A stretch of 64,000 nt of DNA from Ureibacillus terrenus (GTDB lineage: Bacteria > Bacillota > Bacilli > Bacillales_A > Planococcaceae): positions 49,687-113,686 of the forward strand of contig NZ_VIGD01000011.1 in the NCBI RefSeq assembly GCF_006569205.1, read 5' to 3'. Each line of letters opens with the position of its first letter. Position 1 is the stretch's first letter. The notes under the pieces were generated by a model, which was not told where the DNA came from, ran no database searches, and worked only from the letters and a program-made list of their open reading frames with translations. The translations under genes were made by a program, and so were the position numbers. Positions 8,795 to 17,715 of the stretch are shown here, piece after piece.

Positions 8795-9871
8795 TTATTT
8801 CTCGTATTGCAAAATTAACTCCACCATTTCTTTTGGCGTCTTCGGTCTTTCCGCTTTCGACATCGCCCCTAAAATGGCGTCCTTCTTTTGGATCAAGGTT
8901 TGAAGGGCCTCCATAAAGGTTTCTTTTGTCAATTGCTCCTCTTCCAGCACTTCCGCAAATCCCTGATTCTTGAACAATTTCGCATTTAAGATTTGATCCC
9001 CCCGGCTCTTTGCCGAAGATAACGGTATCAAAAGCATCGGTTTTTGTAATGCCAAAAATTCAAAAATGGAATTGGAACCTGCGCGGGACACGACAAAATC
9101 CGAAGCGCTGATCAAATCCGGCAATTCCTTTGTAACATATTCGAACTGTTTGTAGCCTTTGATATCGGAAAGCTGAGGATCCATATTCCCTTTTCCGCAA
9201 AGATGAATGATATTGAAATTTTCCAGCAATTTACTCAAATTGCTCCGGATTGCGTCATTTAATACTACGGAACCTAAACTGCCGCCCATGACAAGCAGCA
9301 CCGGTTTTCCCGGGGCAAATTGGCAAAGTTTCAAGCCCCTCAATTTATTCCCTTTGAACAGCTGTTCCCGTACGACGGAACCTGTACAAGTCGCTTTATT
9401 TTTTGGCAAATAATTTAACGTTTCCTGGAAAACGGTAAAAATATGGGATGCAAATGGCTGGGCCAATTTATTGGCAAGCCCGGGCGTCACGTCGGATTCA
9501 TGGATGACCACCGGAATATTCGATAATTTGGCGGCAATGACAACAGGGACTGAAACGAACCCTCCTTTGGAAAAGACGATGGACGGCTTTGCTTTTTTCA
9601 AAACCGCATAAGCTTGGCCGATTCCCGCCAATACTCTGAAAGGATCGGTAAAGTTTTTCAAGGAAAAATATCTTCTTAATTTTCCGCTCGATATACTGTG
9701 GTAAGGAATTTCGGGAAAATTTTTTGTTATCAATTCCTTCTCTATGCCGTTGCGGGAACCGATGTAATGGACGGAATATCCCGCCTCTTGCAAAGCAGGA
9801 ATAATCGCCTCGTTCAACGAAACATGTCCGGCGGTTCCCCCTCCGGTTAAAACGATTGTTTTTTTGCTCAC
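8795..9871 (-). CDS. murG: MurG-like UDP-GlcNAc:undecaprenyl-PP-MurNAc-pentapeptide GlcNAc transferase
   Basis: GT28 glycosyltransferase, 358 residues, expected to act at the inner face of the membrane in lipid II synthesis (adds GlcNAc to lipid I). N-terminal G-loop GGGTAGH (residues 10-16) replaces the usual GGGTGGH and lacks the following proline; second conserved block VVSRAGSNSIFEFLA is the UDP-GlcNAc-binding region. GTG at 9869-9871 is chosen because AGGGGA lies 7 nt upstream; an ATG 21 nt further up has no ribosome site. It stands alone rather than in a division-cell-wall cluster. This fits a known second MurG type with the T/S-A-G-H loop in Bacilli and Clostridia; whether it is the only MurG in the genome is unknown. 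Confidence 0.8.
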   Translation of the reverse strand: MSKKTIVLTGGGTAGHVSLNEAIIPALQEAGYSVHYIGSRNGIEKELITKNFPEIPYHSISSGKLRRYFSLKNFTDPFRVLAGIGQAYAVLKKAKPSIVFSKGGFVSVPVVIAAKLSNIPVVIHESDVTPGLANKLAQPFASHIFTVFQETLNYLPKNKATCTGSVVREQLFKGNKLRGLKLCQFAPGKPVLLVMGGSLGSVVLNDAIRSNLSKLLENFNIIHLCGKGNMDPQLSDIKGYKQFEYVTKELPDLISASDFVVSRAGSNSIFEFLALQKPMLLIPLSSAKSRGDQILNAKLFKNQGFAEVLEEEQLTKETFMEALQTLIQKKDAILGAMSKAERPKTPKEMVELILQYEK

Positions 9872-10123
9872 GATGAATTCCCCTATTCTCATAAAACTGC
9901 TTTCTTGAATGTTTCAACTTCTTGTTCACATTATGCGTCCATGACTGATTTTATCATAAAGTGCGGCAGAAACAATGCTCTGAACCGCTTTTTTTGGTGC
10001 ATGTCAAAATGTTGGAGTTAATCTTCAATAATTTGATTCATCCCCGCGAGTTTGCTTTCAATCCGTACAAGATGGCCAACTTCAACAAGCTGCCCGTTTC
10101 ATCCATACAATTTCTTAAAAAAA

Positions 10124-10150
10124 AAAGAGCGAATCCCTTTTCCGCTCTTT
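10124..10150 (-). terminator. Terminator of the CAP-domain gene
   Basis: Stem AAAGAGCG (10124-10131) with complement 10143-10150, followed on the minus strand by a run of ten T. It lies about 30 nt after the stop codon. Confidence 0.85.
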
Positions 10151-10178
10151 TTCAAAATCCTTTATAGAAATTCCTATT

Positions 10179-11111
10179 TCACTTTTGAATAAATTGTTGT
10201 GTCCAATAGTATCCGTTTTCCGCAAAACCTACACCGATGTGCGTATAATTTGGATTTAATATATTCGCCCTATGTCCCGGCGAGTTCATCCAGGCGTTCA
10301 CCACCTGTTCAGGCGTTCTTTGGCCTTGCGCGATGTTTTCACCTGCCGCGCGGAATTGGATGCCTGCCGCGCGCATCTGATCAAACGGGCTGCCATATGT
10401 CGGGCTGGTATGAGAGAAGTATCCCAAATTGGCCATATCCTGCGATTTTACTTTAGCCGCAGCCATCAACGGACTGTACATCTCAAGAGGCTTCAACCCC
10501 GCCTTTGCCCGTTCCGCATTTGTCAACTCCACTACTTGGCGTTCAAATTCGGATACTTGCAAACCGGTTGATGTTTCTTCTTTTGCCTGAGGCGCTTCCG
10601 CCTGCAGGATTGGAGCAGAAGGGGCTGCATGTTTTGCTTCATTGGTTTGACGGGATTCTAAATAGTCATCGGTTTGTTCGGATCGGTTTCCAGTTGCCTT
10701 TTGCTTATTGAAAGTTGATTCTGTCCCCCCATCGGAAACCGGCACCTCTTGTTGTTTTGGTTTTCCCGCAATTTTCTGGGATTTAGAAGTTGGTTGCTGG
10801 ACTTTTCTTTCTTCCCGCGGATTGTCCCATTCTTTTTCTTGCTGTGCGATCAGTGACCTTGAAATGATTGATTCCAATTGATTTTTTGCCTGTTCAATCG
10901 CCAATGTCAGCTGCTTTAAAATTGCTGTTCCCGGCAGAGTCGGCTCCTGCGACTTTTTTGCAAGAATGCCATGTTCCCATTTAAGTACAATCTTTTCAAT
11001 CGGTTGCAACGCTTTCCCGGAAGGCTCTTCCATTGAAGACGCCGAACCGGCTTGCGGCACCGCCACAGCAAACAAAAACAATGCACAAACCGTAATGAAC
11101 CATTTTTTCAT
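10179..11111 (-). CDS. Secreted CAP/SCP-domain protein (YkwD-like)
   Basis: Exported protein of 310 residues. A Sec signal peptide spans about residues 1-24 (cleavage probably after AGSASS or nearby). Residues about 30-185 are a low-complexity Lys/Glu/Gln/Pro linker, and the last 125 residues form a CAP domain: ELTNAERAKAGLKPL, then YFSHTSPTYGSPFDQM, GENIAQGQRTPEQVVNAWM and SPGHRANILNPNYTHIGVGF, which carry the two conserved histidines and glutamate. In Bacillus such YkwD/SCP proteins are spore- or envelope-associated and of unclear biochemical role. Single gene with its own terminator. Confidence 0.88.
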   Translation of the reverse strand: MKKWFITVCALFLFAVAVPQAGSASSMEEPSGKALQPIEKIVLKWEHGILAKKSQEPTLPGTAILKQLTLAIEQAKNQLESIISRSLIAQQEKEWDNPREERKVQQPTSKSQKIAGKPKQQEVPVSDGGTESTFNKQKATGNRSEQTDDYLESRQTNEAKHAAPSAPILQAEAPQAKEETSTGLQVSEFERQVVELTNAERAKAGLKPLEMYSPLMAAAKVKSQDMANLGYFSHTSPTYGSPFDQMRAAGIQFRAAGENIAQGQRTPEQVVNAWMNSPGHRANILNPNYTHIGVGFAENGYYWTQQFIQK

Positions 11112-11335
11112 ATTTCCACTCTCCCTTCACTTTCCATGATAAGGGAGAAAAAATGTAAAAAATGGTCCATACCCTGGAAAAGAATCAAAATAATGACAAT
11201 CCCTTTATTTAAATAGATTCAAAGACAAAATATCTTACAATGATTGACAACATAAAAATATATTGCTAGAAAAAAACTATTGACAACCAATTCAATTGAT
11301 TAAACTAAGACATTCCTTTTACAAATTTTACATTT

Positions 11336-12240
11336 TCAAAGCATCTTGTCCCCAATAACTTGAATAGATTGCACATTTTCCCCGATCACCACAATTTTTG
11401 GCGGCATTTTCATATATTCAGGAAGCCATTGTGGATCAGTCCGTAAGCATATTGAAAAAGCATCAGATAAGCCATCCCTTCGATTGGAACATATCCTTTC
11501 ATCCGATAAACGGTATCCGGCAACCCTCTCACCCATTCTTCAAATTCTTCCAAGGCAAACGGACGCGTAAATTCGATTACACGGGAACCCAGATGCAGAT
11601 GGTGCCCGATTCTTGCCGGACTGATTTCCATCTTTCCCGCAGTCGCCTGCATGGCCTTTAACCATTTCAAAGGAACCCTTCCGTGGACAGTTTGCAAAAT
11701 CATCGCATTCGGATTCAATCCCTGCAATTCGAAAACCACTCTTGCCTTTTCCGCTTCCGTTAACAAATCGCTTTTATTGGCAAGAATCAGATGGGCATGT
11801 CTGATTTGTTCCAAAAAGAGGCTTCTTGCCTGAGGAGAAAGCCCTTCCCTCTCCAGCCATCTGCGGCTGTCTGCCACCGTGACGATCCCTTTGATGTTCA
11901 ACCGATCGGCAAACAAAGGGGAATATACCGCATCCAGCGCTTCCACCGGATGGGCGGCGCCCGTCGTCTCAATGATCAATACGTCAAAATCGGCTTCGTG
12001 CAGCAAAGTTTGTATTTGCGCTTCCGTCTTCTCGCCGCCGGTGCAGCAAATGCAGCCGTCAAGAATTTCTTTCAACGGCACCTCAACATCCACCGCCCTG
12101 GAATCAAAAGGGATTTCCCCCAGCTCGTTCATGATGACAGCCGGTTTCAACCCTTCCTCTTTACATTGCCGCAATACGTCTACAAGCATGGAAGTTTTCC
12201 CGCTGCCCAAAAATCCGCTGAATAAATAAACGTCTTTCAT
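11336..12240 (-). pseudogene. CobW-family GTPase, interrupted by a frameshift near its C-terminus
   Basis: P-loop GTPase of the CobW/YjiA/ZNG metallochaperone family. From ATG 12238-12240 (GGAGG 8 nt upstream) it shows GFLGSGKTS (residues 9-17), the family metal-binding CICC motif (63-66) and a NKSD guanine-specificity motif. The frame stops at 11410 after LFQYAYGLIHNGFLNI. The neighbouring frame, however, reads TDPQWLPEYMKMPPKIVVIG and on to 11336, which continues the LFQYAYG sequence naturally. A one-base loss near 11441 explains the break. There is no homopolymer at that point. If real, the protein loses about 35 C-terminal residues; the GTPase domain remains intact. Confidence 0.75.
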
Positions 12241-12266
12241 TCTTCTATCCTCCAATTCAAAAGAAA

Positions 12267-12296
12267 GAGCTGGCATTCAATGAAAGAATGCAGCTC
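12267..12296 (-). terminator. Terminator of the CtpB-like protease gene
   Basis: Stem GAGCTGGCATTC (12267-12278) with GAATGCAGCTC (12286-12296), one bulged base, followed by TTTCTTTT on the minus strand. It lies inside the 69 nt between this gene and the CobW-type gene. Confidence 0.7.
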
Positions 12297-12309
12297 CCTC
12301 GGAAAAATC

Positions 12310-13815
12310 TTATTGTTTTTGAAGCAGTTCTTTTGCTTTTTGTACTTGTGGATCGTCCTTTTGGATTTTATCCCTTAATGCATCCATCAACGCATACGTT
12401 GTATCGCCGGTCACTTTACCGGTGCGTTCAAGCCCTTGATCTCTTTGGAATTGGATCACGGCCGCTTCCGTTGCCGCATCAAAAGTTTCATCGATTTTAC
12501 CGGCATTATATCCCAATGCATCGAGAATTAATTCCGCCGATTTCACAAAGCTTGAGACAGTGCCTCTTTGCAATACCGTTTTCGGATCAATATATGTTGC
12601 ACTATAGTAGTCAGGATATGGCACTTCCACATCCGGTGAAATTCCTTTTTCGTGAATCCAATTTCCTTTTGGTGTCAACCATTTGCCTGTCGTATACTTA
12701 AGATTTGAACCATCCGGCAATTGAGTGACTGTTTGAACCGTTCCCTTGCCAAATGTTTTCGTGCCGACAATCGTCGCATTCGCGGATTCTTTCAGCGCAG
12801 CTGCGATTATTTCGGAAGCCGAAGCACTTCCATTATCGACCAATACCACAATCGGATATTTATATTTTTTTCCGGCTTCGCTCAACACGACTTCAGGTTT
12901 CCCTTCGCGGCTTTGCAATTTGACTATCGGTTTTCCTTCATCCACAAACAAGTTCGAAATTTCAATCGCGGCATTCAAATAGCCGCCAGGATTTTGCCGC
13001 ACATCCAACACTATGCTTTTCATGCCATCCGCTTCGTATTGCTCCAAAAGTTTTTTCAATTCTTCATACGTATTTTCGCTAAAGGTCGTAATCCGGATGT
13101 GGGCGATTTTATCATCTCCCATTTCCCCGTAAACGGTTTCAATCGGAATATCGTCCCGGATGATGGTCATTTCAATTAAATCTTCTGAATTTCCGCGTTT
13201 GATCGTCAATGTCACCGGAGTGCCTTTTTTCCCGCGAATCAAGAGCACCGCTTCCGTCGCACTCATCCCTTGCAGGCTTTTGCCATCGACGGAGACAATC
13301 ACGTCCTCAGGCAATAACCCCGCCTTTTCCGCAGGAGAATTTTTGATTGGCGCCACTACGACGATATTGCCATTCCGTTCCTGAATTTCGGCGCCGATGC
13401 CTTGGAAGCTGGATGACAAATCGGAATTAAATTGCTCTGCCTCATCCTTTTCCATATAATCGGAATATGGATCATCGAGTGCCTCAAACATGCCGTTGAT
13501 GGCGCCGTGAATAAGTTTTTCATCATCAACTTCCTTATAATATTTTTCTTTCAGTTCATCAAAAGCGTCATAGAGTTGGGAAAACTCTTCACGGTCAGCC
13601 GTAACCTCAACGACTTTTTTATCACCGAACGTCAAGGCAAAAATCGTCAAGCCGGATGTGAAAATAATCGTCAAAACCATCAACATAATAAAATTGAACG
13701 GTTTCAAACGGATATATCTTGCGGCAGGTCTGTTTTGTTCCTGCTGCTGAGTTGCTTTCCCTTGCTGATTTTGCTGCTGTTGCGTTTCCTTCTCTTGCTG
13801 ATTTTGTTCTTCCAT
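12310..13815 (-). CDS. S41-family C-terminal processing peptidase (CtpB-like)
   Basis: Membrane-anchored serine protease, about 501 residues from ATG 13813-13815. Order: Gln-rich cytoplasmic tail (1-30), transmembrane segment (about 40-64), PDZ domain (about 135-210, with SPAEKAGLLPEDVIVSVDG), S41 protease core with NGSASASE (about 328-335, catalytic serine) and TKTFGKG (lysine about 357), and a C-terminal peptidoglycan-binding-type domain. In B. subtilis CtpB cleaves SpoIVFA to activate SigK during sporulation; CtpA is a paralogue, so exact identity is inferred. The longer frame to 13902 lacks a ribosome site; MRVVKIMEEQ is an alternative start. Confidence 0.9.
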   Translation of the reverse strand: MEEQNQQEKETQQQQNQQGKATQQQEQNRPAARYIRLKPFNFIMLMVLTIIFTSGLTIFALTFGDKKVVEVTADREEFSQLYDAFDELKEKYYKEVDDEKLIHGAINGMFEALDDPYSDYMEKDEAEQFNSDLSSSFQGIGAEIQERNGNIVVVAPIKNSPAEKAGLLPEDVIVSVDGKSLQGMSATEAVLLIRGKKGTPVTLTIKRGNSEDLIEMTIIRDDIPIETVYGEMGDDKIAHIRITTFSENTYEELKKLLEQYEADGMKSIVLDVRQNPGGYLNAAIEISNLFVDEGKPIVKLQSREGKPEVVLSEAGKKYKYPIVVLVDNGSASASEIIAAALKESANATIVGTKTFGKGTVQTVTQLPDGSNLKYTTGKWLTPKGNWIHEKGISPDVEVPYPDYYSATYIDPKTVLQRGTVSSFVKSAELILDALGYNAGKIDETFDAATEAAVIQFQRDQGLERTGKVTGDTTYALMDALRDKIQKDDPQVQKAKELLQKQ

Positions 13816-13893
13816 AATTTTCACCACTCTCATATACACTTTCTTATACGCCAATATCATATTAACAGTTTCAAGCAGCGACGAAAAGAAAAA

Positions 13894-13917
13894 GACTGTC
13901 AATTTTTTATGACAGTC
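13894..13917 (-). terminator. Terminator of deoD
   Basis: Perfect stem GACTGTCA (13894-13901) with TGACAGTC (13910-13917), followed by TTTTTCTTTT on the minus strand. Confidence 0.85.
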
Positions 13918-13967
13918 AACATATTATTAGATTCGTTGAAAGGAACAGCCATCAATCATTTTAGCGC

Positions 13968-14672
13968 CTATGCCCCGATGGCGGCTTCCAACGCCACTTG
14001 AATCATGTCATTGAATGTTGTCTGTCTTTCTTCTGCAGTTGTCAGTTCGCCGGTCAAAATGTGATCGGAAACAGTCAACACGGAAAGGGCTTGTCTTCCA
14101 AACTTTGCCGCTAATGTATACAGTGCGGCCGTTTCCATTTCCACCGCCAGCACACCGTAACGCGCCAATTTTTCATATTGATGTTCATCGGAATAGAACA
14201 TGTCCGCCGTGAACACATTTCCTACTTTCAAATGCAGACCGGCTTTCACCCCCGCCTGATACGCTTTCATCAATAAATCAAAATCGGCCGTTGGTGCATA
14301 ATCGATGCCATTAAAAATAATTTCATTCATTTTGGAATCCGTCGAAGCGGATTGCGCCAAAATGACATCCCGCACTTTTACATCTTTTTGGATGGCGCCG
14401 CAAGTGCCGACGCGGATCAATTTTTTTGCCCCGTACTCTTGCATCAATTCCGTAATATATATGGAAATGGATGGTACTCCCATACCCGTTCCTTGAACGG
14501 AAATCCGGTGTCCTTTATAGGTGCCGGTGAACCCCAGCATATTCCGCACTTCATTGTAGCATACAGCATTTTCAAGAAAATTTTCGGCGATATATTTCGC
14601 GCGCAGCGGGTCTCCCGGCAATAGAACCGTCTCAGCTATATCTCCCTGTTTCGCGTTAATATGAATACTCAA
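13968..14672 (-). CDS. deoD: Purine nucleoside phosphorylase, DeoD type
   Basis: Hexameric-type purine nucleoside phosphorylase, 234 residues: phosphorolysis of (deoxy)purine nucleosides in salvage. Family landmarks: [20 protein letters not shown] near the N-terminus (phosphate site Gly20/Arg24 region), [34 protein letters not shown] (Glu pair contacting ribose) and SDHILTGE (active-site Asp with Arg near 217). Length equals B. subtilis DeoD. Single gene with its own terminator; the CtpB-like gene follows about 150 nt downstream. Confidence 0.97.
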   Translation of the reverse strand: MSIHINAKQGDIAETVLLPGDPLRAKYIAENFLENAVCYNEVRNMLGFTGTYKGHRISVQGTGMGVPSISIYITELMQEYGAKKLIRVGTCGAIQKDVKVRDVILAQSASTDSKMNEIIFNGIDYAPTADFDLLMKAYQAGVKAGLHLKVGNVFTADMFYSDEHQYEKLARYGVLAVEMETAALYTLAAKFGRQALSVLTVSDHILTGELTTAEERQTTFNDMIQVALEAAIGA

Positions 14673-14741
14673 TGGCCTTCCCTCATTTCCGGTTTATTCA
14701 AACTAAAATATACGTTTTTTTCAAGAATTATGCAATGATAT

Positions 14742-14969
14742 TTATTCCTCAAGAAATTTTGTCTGATAAATTTCCCACAATTCGTCAAAAGCTTGGGTGG
14801 ACAGGTCCTCATCCGCCAATGTCTCAATATAGCTTGAAAGCTCTTCAAAAGAACTGCTCACCTTTGGAAAACTATGGTCCTGAAACATTTTCTCCGCAAA
14901 TCTTGTTTTCGGGTCGGATGCATCTCCCCCACGGTAAGATAGAGCAAATTGATAAAAACTTTGATACAT
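14742..14969 (-). CDS. yozE: YozE-family protein (UPF0346)
   Basis: Small cytoplasmic protein, 75 residues, with the family pattern SFYQFALSYRGG, then DHSFPK and the acidic C-terminal helix (FDELWEIYQTKF). Structures of this family show a small helical SAM-like fold of unknown function. GGGGG lies 6 nt before the ATG. Located between deoD and the divergently oriented germination operon. Confidence 0.85.
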   Translation of the reverse strand: MYQSFYQFALSYRGGDASDPKTRFAEKMFQDHSFPKVSSSFEELSSYIETLADEDLSTQAFDELWEIYQTKFLEE

Positions 14970-15147
14970 ACATTTCCCCCATTTCTATGTCAATTTCCGA
15001 CTAAACCTCATCACATCATATTTAATCTGTATCATATAGAAATTATTGATAAAACATTCCTCTATTTCAAACAATGGTGAATGTTAATTATTTTACACTA
15101 AATTGGATAAACTAACATACATCTAAGAACGACTGGGAGATGAGAAT

Positions 15148-16242
15148 GTGGGCAATTCATGCAAAATCAGCATTCTTCATGTCATATTTCTATGTCTGAC
15201 TTCAATCGGTTTAAAAAATCATGTAACAGTCATCTCTCCGATTTTGGAAACGGCTAAACGGGATGGATGGATTTCGGTGATTTTAACCGGGATTATCATA
15301 TTTCCTTGGATTCTTTGGATTCTTTATATACAAAAAAAATCTCGAGGTCAACCGCTAAAAGACTGGCTTGCACAACGGGCCGGCAAATGGGGTTCGAAAA
15401 TCATTCTATTCAGCGTTATCATTCTGGCTTATTTGCTCGCCGCTTTTACATTGAGGGAAACTATCCTTTGGGTGACTACCAGCTTTTTAGAAAATACGCC
15501 GGTTGTTTTATTAATTATCATTTATACAATTGCTTGTTTCCTTTTGGCATCCACCAATATTCAGACTATTGCAAGCGTGAATGCCAACATCCTCTTTTTC
15601 GTCATCATTTTCGGTTTCTACGCATCATTTACAAATCTTCAAGTGAAAAATCACGAACTGATGTTTCCAATTCTGGAGCATGGCATGGGGCCGGTGATAA
15701 AGGCCATGATTTTTCCGGCATCCGGATTCATTGAATTGTTTTTGCTCCTTTTCCTGCAGCATTATTTTAAACAACCTTTAAAATGGCATCATATCGGCAT
15801 CATCTTTTTTTGGTTTGTCGGATTGACCCTTGGCCCTTTAATCGGCGCCATTGTAGAATTCGGCCCCGACGAAGCCGCAAGACAACATTTTCCCGCATAC
15901 GAAGAATGGGCGCTGGTTTCTATTGGTCGGTTCATCGAACATATGGACTTTTTGTCCGTTTATCAGTGGCTTTCGGGAACGTTCATCCGTGTGGGAATCA
16001 TATTATTTATTGTTTGTGACATACTAAACTACACAGGAAAGCCGAAGAAAATCTGGCTGCATTTGATGCCGCCCTTTTTGATATTGAATCTATCTTTATT
16101 GCTTATGAAAGACGATCTCTTCCTATTATTAAATAATTACTATTTGCTCCATTTTACATTTATTTTTATTTTCATTCTTTCTGTTGTGCTGATTATCATC
16201 GCCTTTTTCGATAAAAAAACAGCTCAACAAAATATGAAATGA
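15148..16242 (+). CDS. Spore germination protein, B subunit (GerAB-type permease)
   Basis: Integral membrane subunit of a Ger nutrient receptor in the spore inner membrane, 364 residues with about ten hydrophobic segments, belonging to the endospore germination permease (amino acid/polyamine/organocation) family. It likely binds the germinant. GTG start with GGGAGATGA upstream. First in an operon whose order is B-A-C rather than the usual A-B-C, followed by the A subunit after 15 nt. Expression is expected from SigG in the forespore; I did not find an unambiguous SigG promoter. Confidence 0.9.
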   Translation: MGNSCKISILHVIFLCLTSIGLKNHVTVISPILETAKRDGWISVILTGIIIFPWILWILYIQKKSRGQPLKDWLAQRAGKWGSKIILFSVIILAYLLAAFTLRETILWVTTSFLENTPVVLLIIIYTIACFLLASTNIQTIASVNANILFFVIIFGFYASFTNLQVKNHELMFPILEHGMGPVIKAMIFPASGFIELFLLLFLQHYFKQPLKWHHIGIIFFWFVGLTLGPLIGAIVEFGPDEAARQHFPAYEEWALVSIGRFIEHMDFLSVYQWLSGTFIRVGIILFIVCDILNYTGKPKKIWLHLMPPFLILNLSLLLMKDDLFLLLNNYYLLHFTFIFIFILSVVLIIIAFFDKKTAQQNMK

Positions 16243-16257
16243 AAGTAGTGATGGCAA

Positions 16258-17715
16258 ATGAACCTGGATGAGACTTCAACCATCAGCCTGACAACCTTGA
16301 GGGGGCTGTTCCAAAAAGCCCAGGACGTAATTTTTTTCCCTTTTGAAATTCATGGTGTGTCATTTACATTCATTTTTTGCGAAGACATGGTCGACAATCA
16401 AATCCTGTTTTCATATATTTTGCCCTCGATGGAAAAATTCATTGAAAAGGCGGAAGGCGGGTTAAACGAAGAACAATTGTTAAGAATGCCGTTTCCGGAA
16501 CTGAAGAAACTTGAAGACAAAGAAACAATCATACTGGAAGTATTTTCCGGGAAATTGGCGATTTTCTTGAATGAATCGCAATTACTCCTCACATGCAATA
16601 TCGCCAAAAAACCGAACCGCCAGCCGGAAGAAACAAAAATGGAAATCGCCATCAAAGGCCCGAGGGACAACTTCATTGAAGATCTCGCCACCAACATTGC
16701 GCTCATCCGGAAAAGATTGCCGACCAACTCCCTGTGTGTGGAAAAAATCTCCGTGGGGGCCAGATCCAAAACAACCGTGGCCGTTTTATATATGCAAGAT
16801 ATCGCAAATACAAAGATTGTACAGGAAATAAAAAAACAGATAGAAAAGATTGACACGGATGTTGTGTTGAACGGAGATTCACTCGTTGAACATATTGATA
16901 AAAAACGATGGCTGCTGCCATGGACGAATGATACCGGCAGGCCCGACTTCGCGATACATTCGCTGGTCCGGGGGCGGGTTGTGATTCTGATTGATGGTGT
17001 TAGCTATGCTATTATTACGCCTGTCAATTTTCTTTTCCTATTAAAAACCGGGGAAGATTTTGAATACCCGATTTTGTTCAGCGCTTTCGAAAGATTGCTT
17101 AGAATAGTCGGCATCATAATTGGAATCATCCTTCCCGCCTTTTGGCTGGCACTGACGACTTTTCATCAAAATCAATTGCCGCTGCAGCTTCTTGCAACAG
17201 TGGTAGTTTCGAACCGGGGTCTGCCGTTCCCGGCAGCATTGGAAATGATTATTCTTCTAATCATGTTTGAACTGTTCCGGGAAGCCGCGATGCGATTCCC
17301 TACGGCCATCGGAAGCACCATCAGCGTAGTAGGCGGACTCATTATCGGGGACGCTGCGATACGGGCCGGCATTACAAGCCCGTCAATGCTGGTCATCATC
17401 GCTTTATCCTTCGTCGCGACTTTCACCATTGCCAATCAGTCGCTGTTGACTTTGATTTCCATCATCCGCTTCATTTTTATTGTCGTGACTGCCTTTTTTG
17501 GATTGTTCGGCTTTTTCATATGCCTGTTTTTGCTCCTTTTATACATGGCAAACATGCGGGTGTTCGGAGTGCCTTATTTAAATTTTTCCGCGGAACTAAG
17601 CTGGTCGTCCATCGGCAAAACCCTGATGCGCCTGACTCCAAACCAATATAAACGAAGACCGGGAATGCTGAAAACAAAAGATGACACCAGAACAAGCAAT
17701 GAGGGACTGCAATGA
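16258..17715 (+). CDS. Spore germination protein, A subunit (GerAA-type)
   Basis: A subunit of the germination receptor, 485 residues. A soluble N-terminal half (about 1-265) precedes five or so membrane segments (about 275-440) and a short cytoplasmic tail. Family hallmarks include RGRVVILIDGVSYAIITP, SAFERLLRI, LPLQLLATVV and FPAALEMIILL. Recent work on the family shows the A subunit oligomerises into an ion channel. Its stop overlaps the ATG of the C subunit (ATGA), so the two are translationally coupled. Confidence 0.93.
   Translation: MNLDETSTISLTTLRGLFQKAQDVIFFPFEIHGVSFTFIFCEDMVDNQILFSYILPSMEKFIEKAEGGLNEEQLLRMPFPELKKLEDKETIILEVFSGKLAIFLNESQLLLTCNIAKKPNRQPEETKMEIAIKGPRDNFIEDLATNIALIRKRLPTNSLCVEKISVGARSKTTVAVLYMQDIANTKIVQEIKKQIEKIDTDVVLNGDSLVEHIDKKRWLLPWTNDTGRPDFAIHSLVRGRVVILIDGVSYAIITPVNFLFLLKTGEDFEYPILFSAFERLLRIVGIIIGIILPAFWLALTTFHQNQLPLQLLATVVVSNRGLPFPAALEMIILLIMFELFREAAMRFPTAIGSTISVVGGLIIGDAAIRAGITSPSMLVIIALSFVATFTIANQSLLTLISIIRFIFIVVTAFFGLFGFFICLFLLLLYMANMRVFGVPYLNFSAELSWSSIGKTLMRLTPNQYKRRPGMLKTKDDTRTSNEGLQ

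Noticed and set aside
10000..10120. Degenerate version of the 21-bp repeat upstream of the CAP-domain gene terminator
   Set aside because: ATCCGTACAAG-like words occur at roughly 20-21 bp, but core conservation is too poor to separate from chance.
14970..15147. SigG promoter of the germination operon
   Set aside because: CATACAT occurs at a suitable place, but no matching -35 element at correct spacing was convincing.
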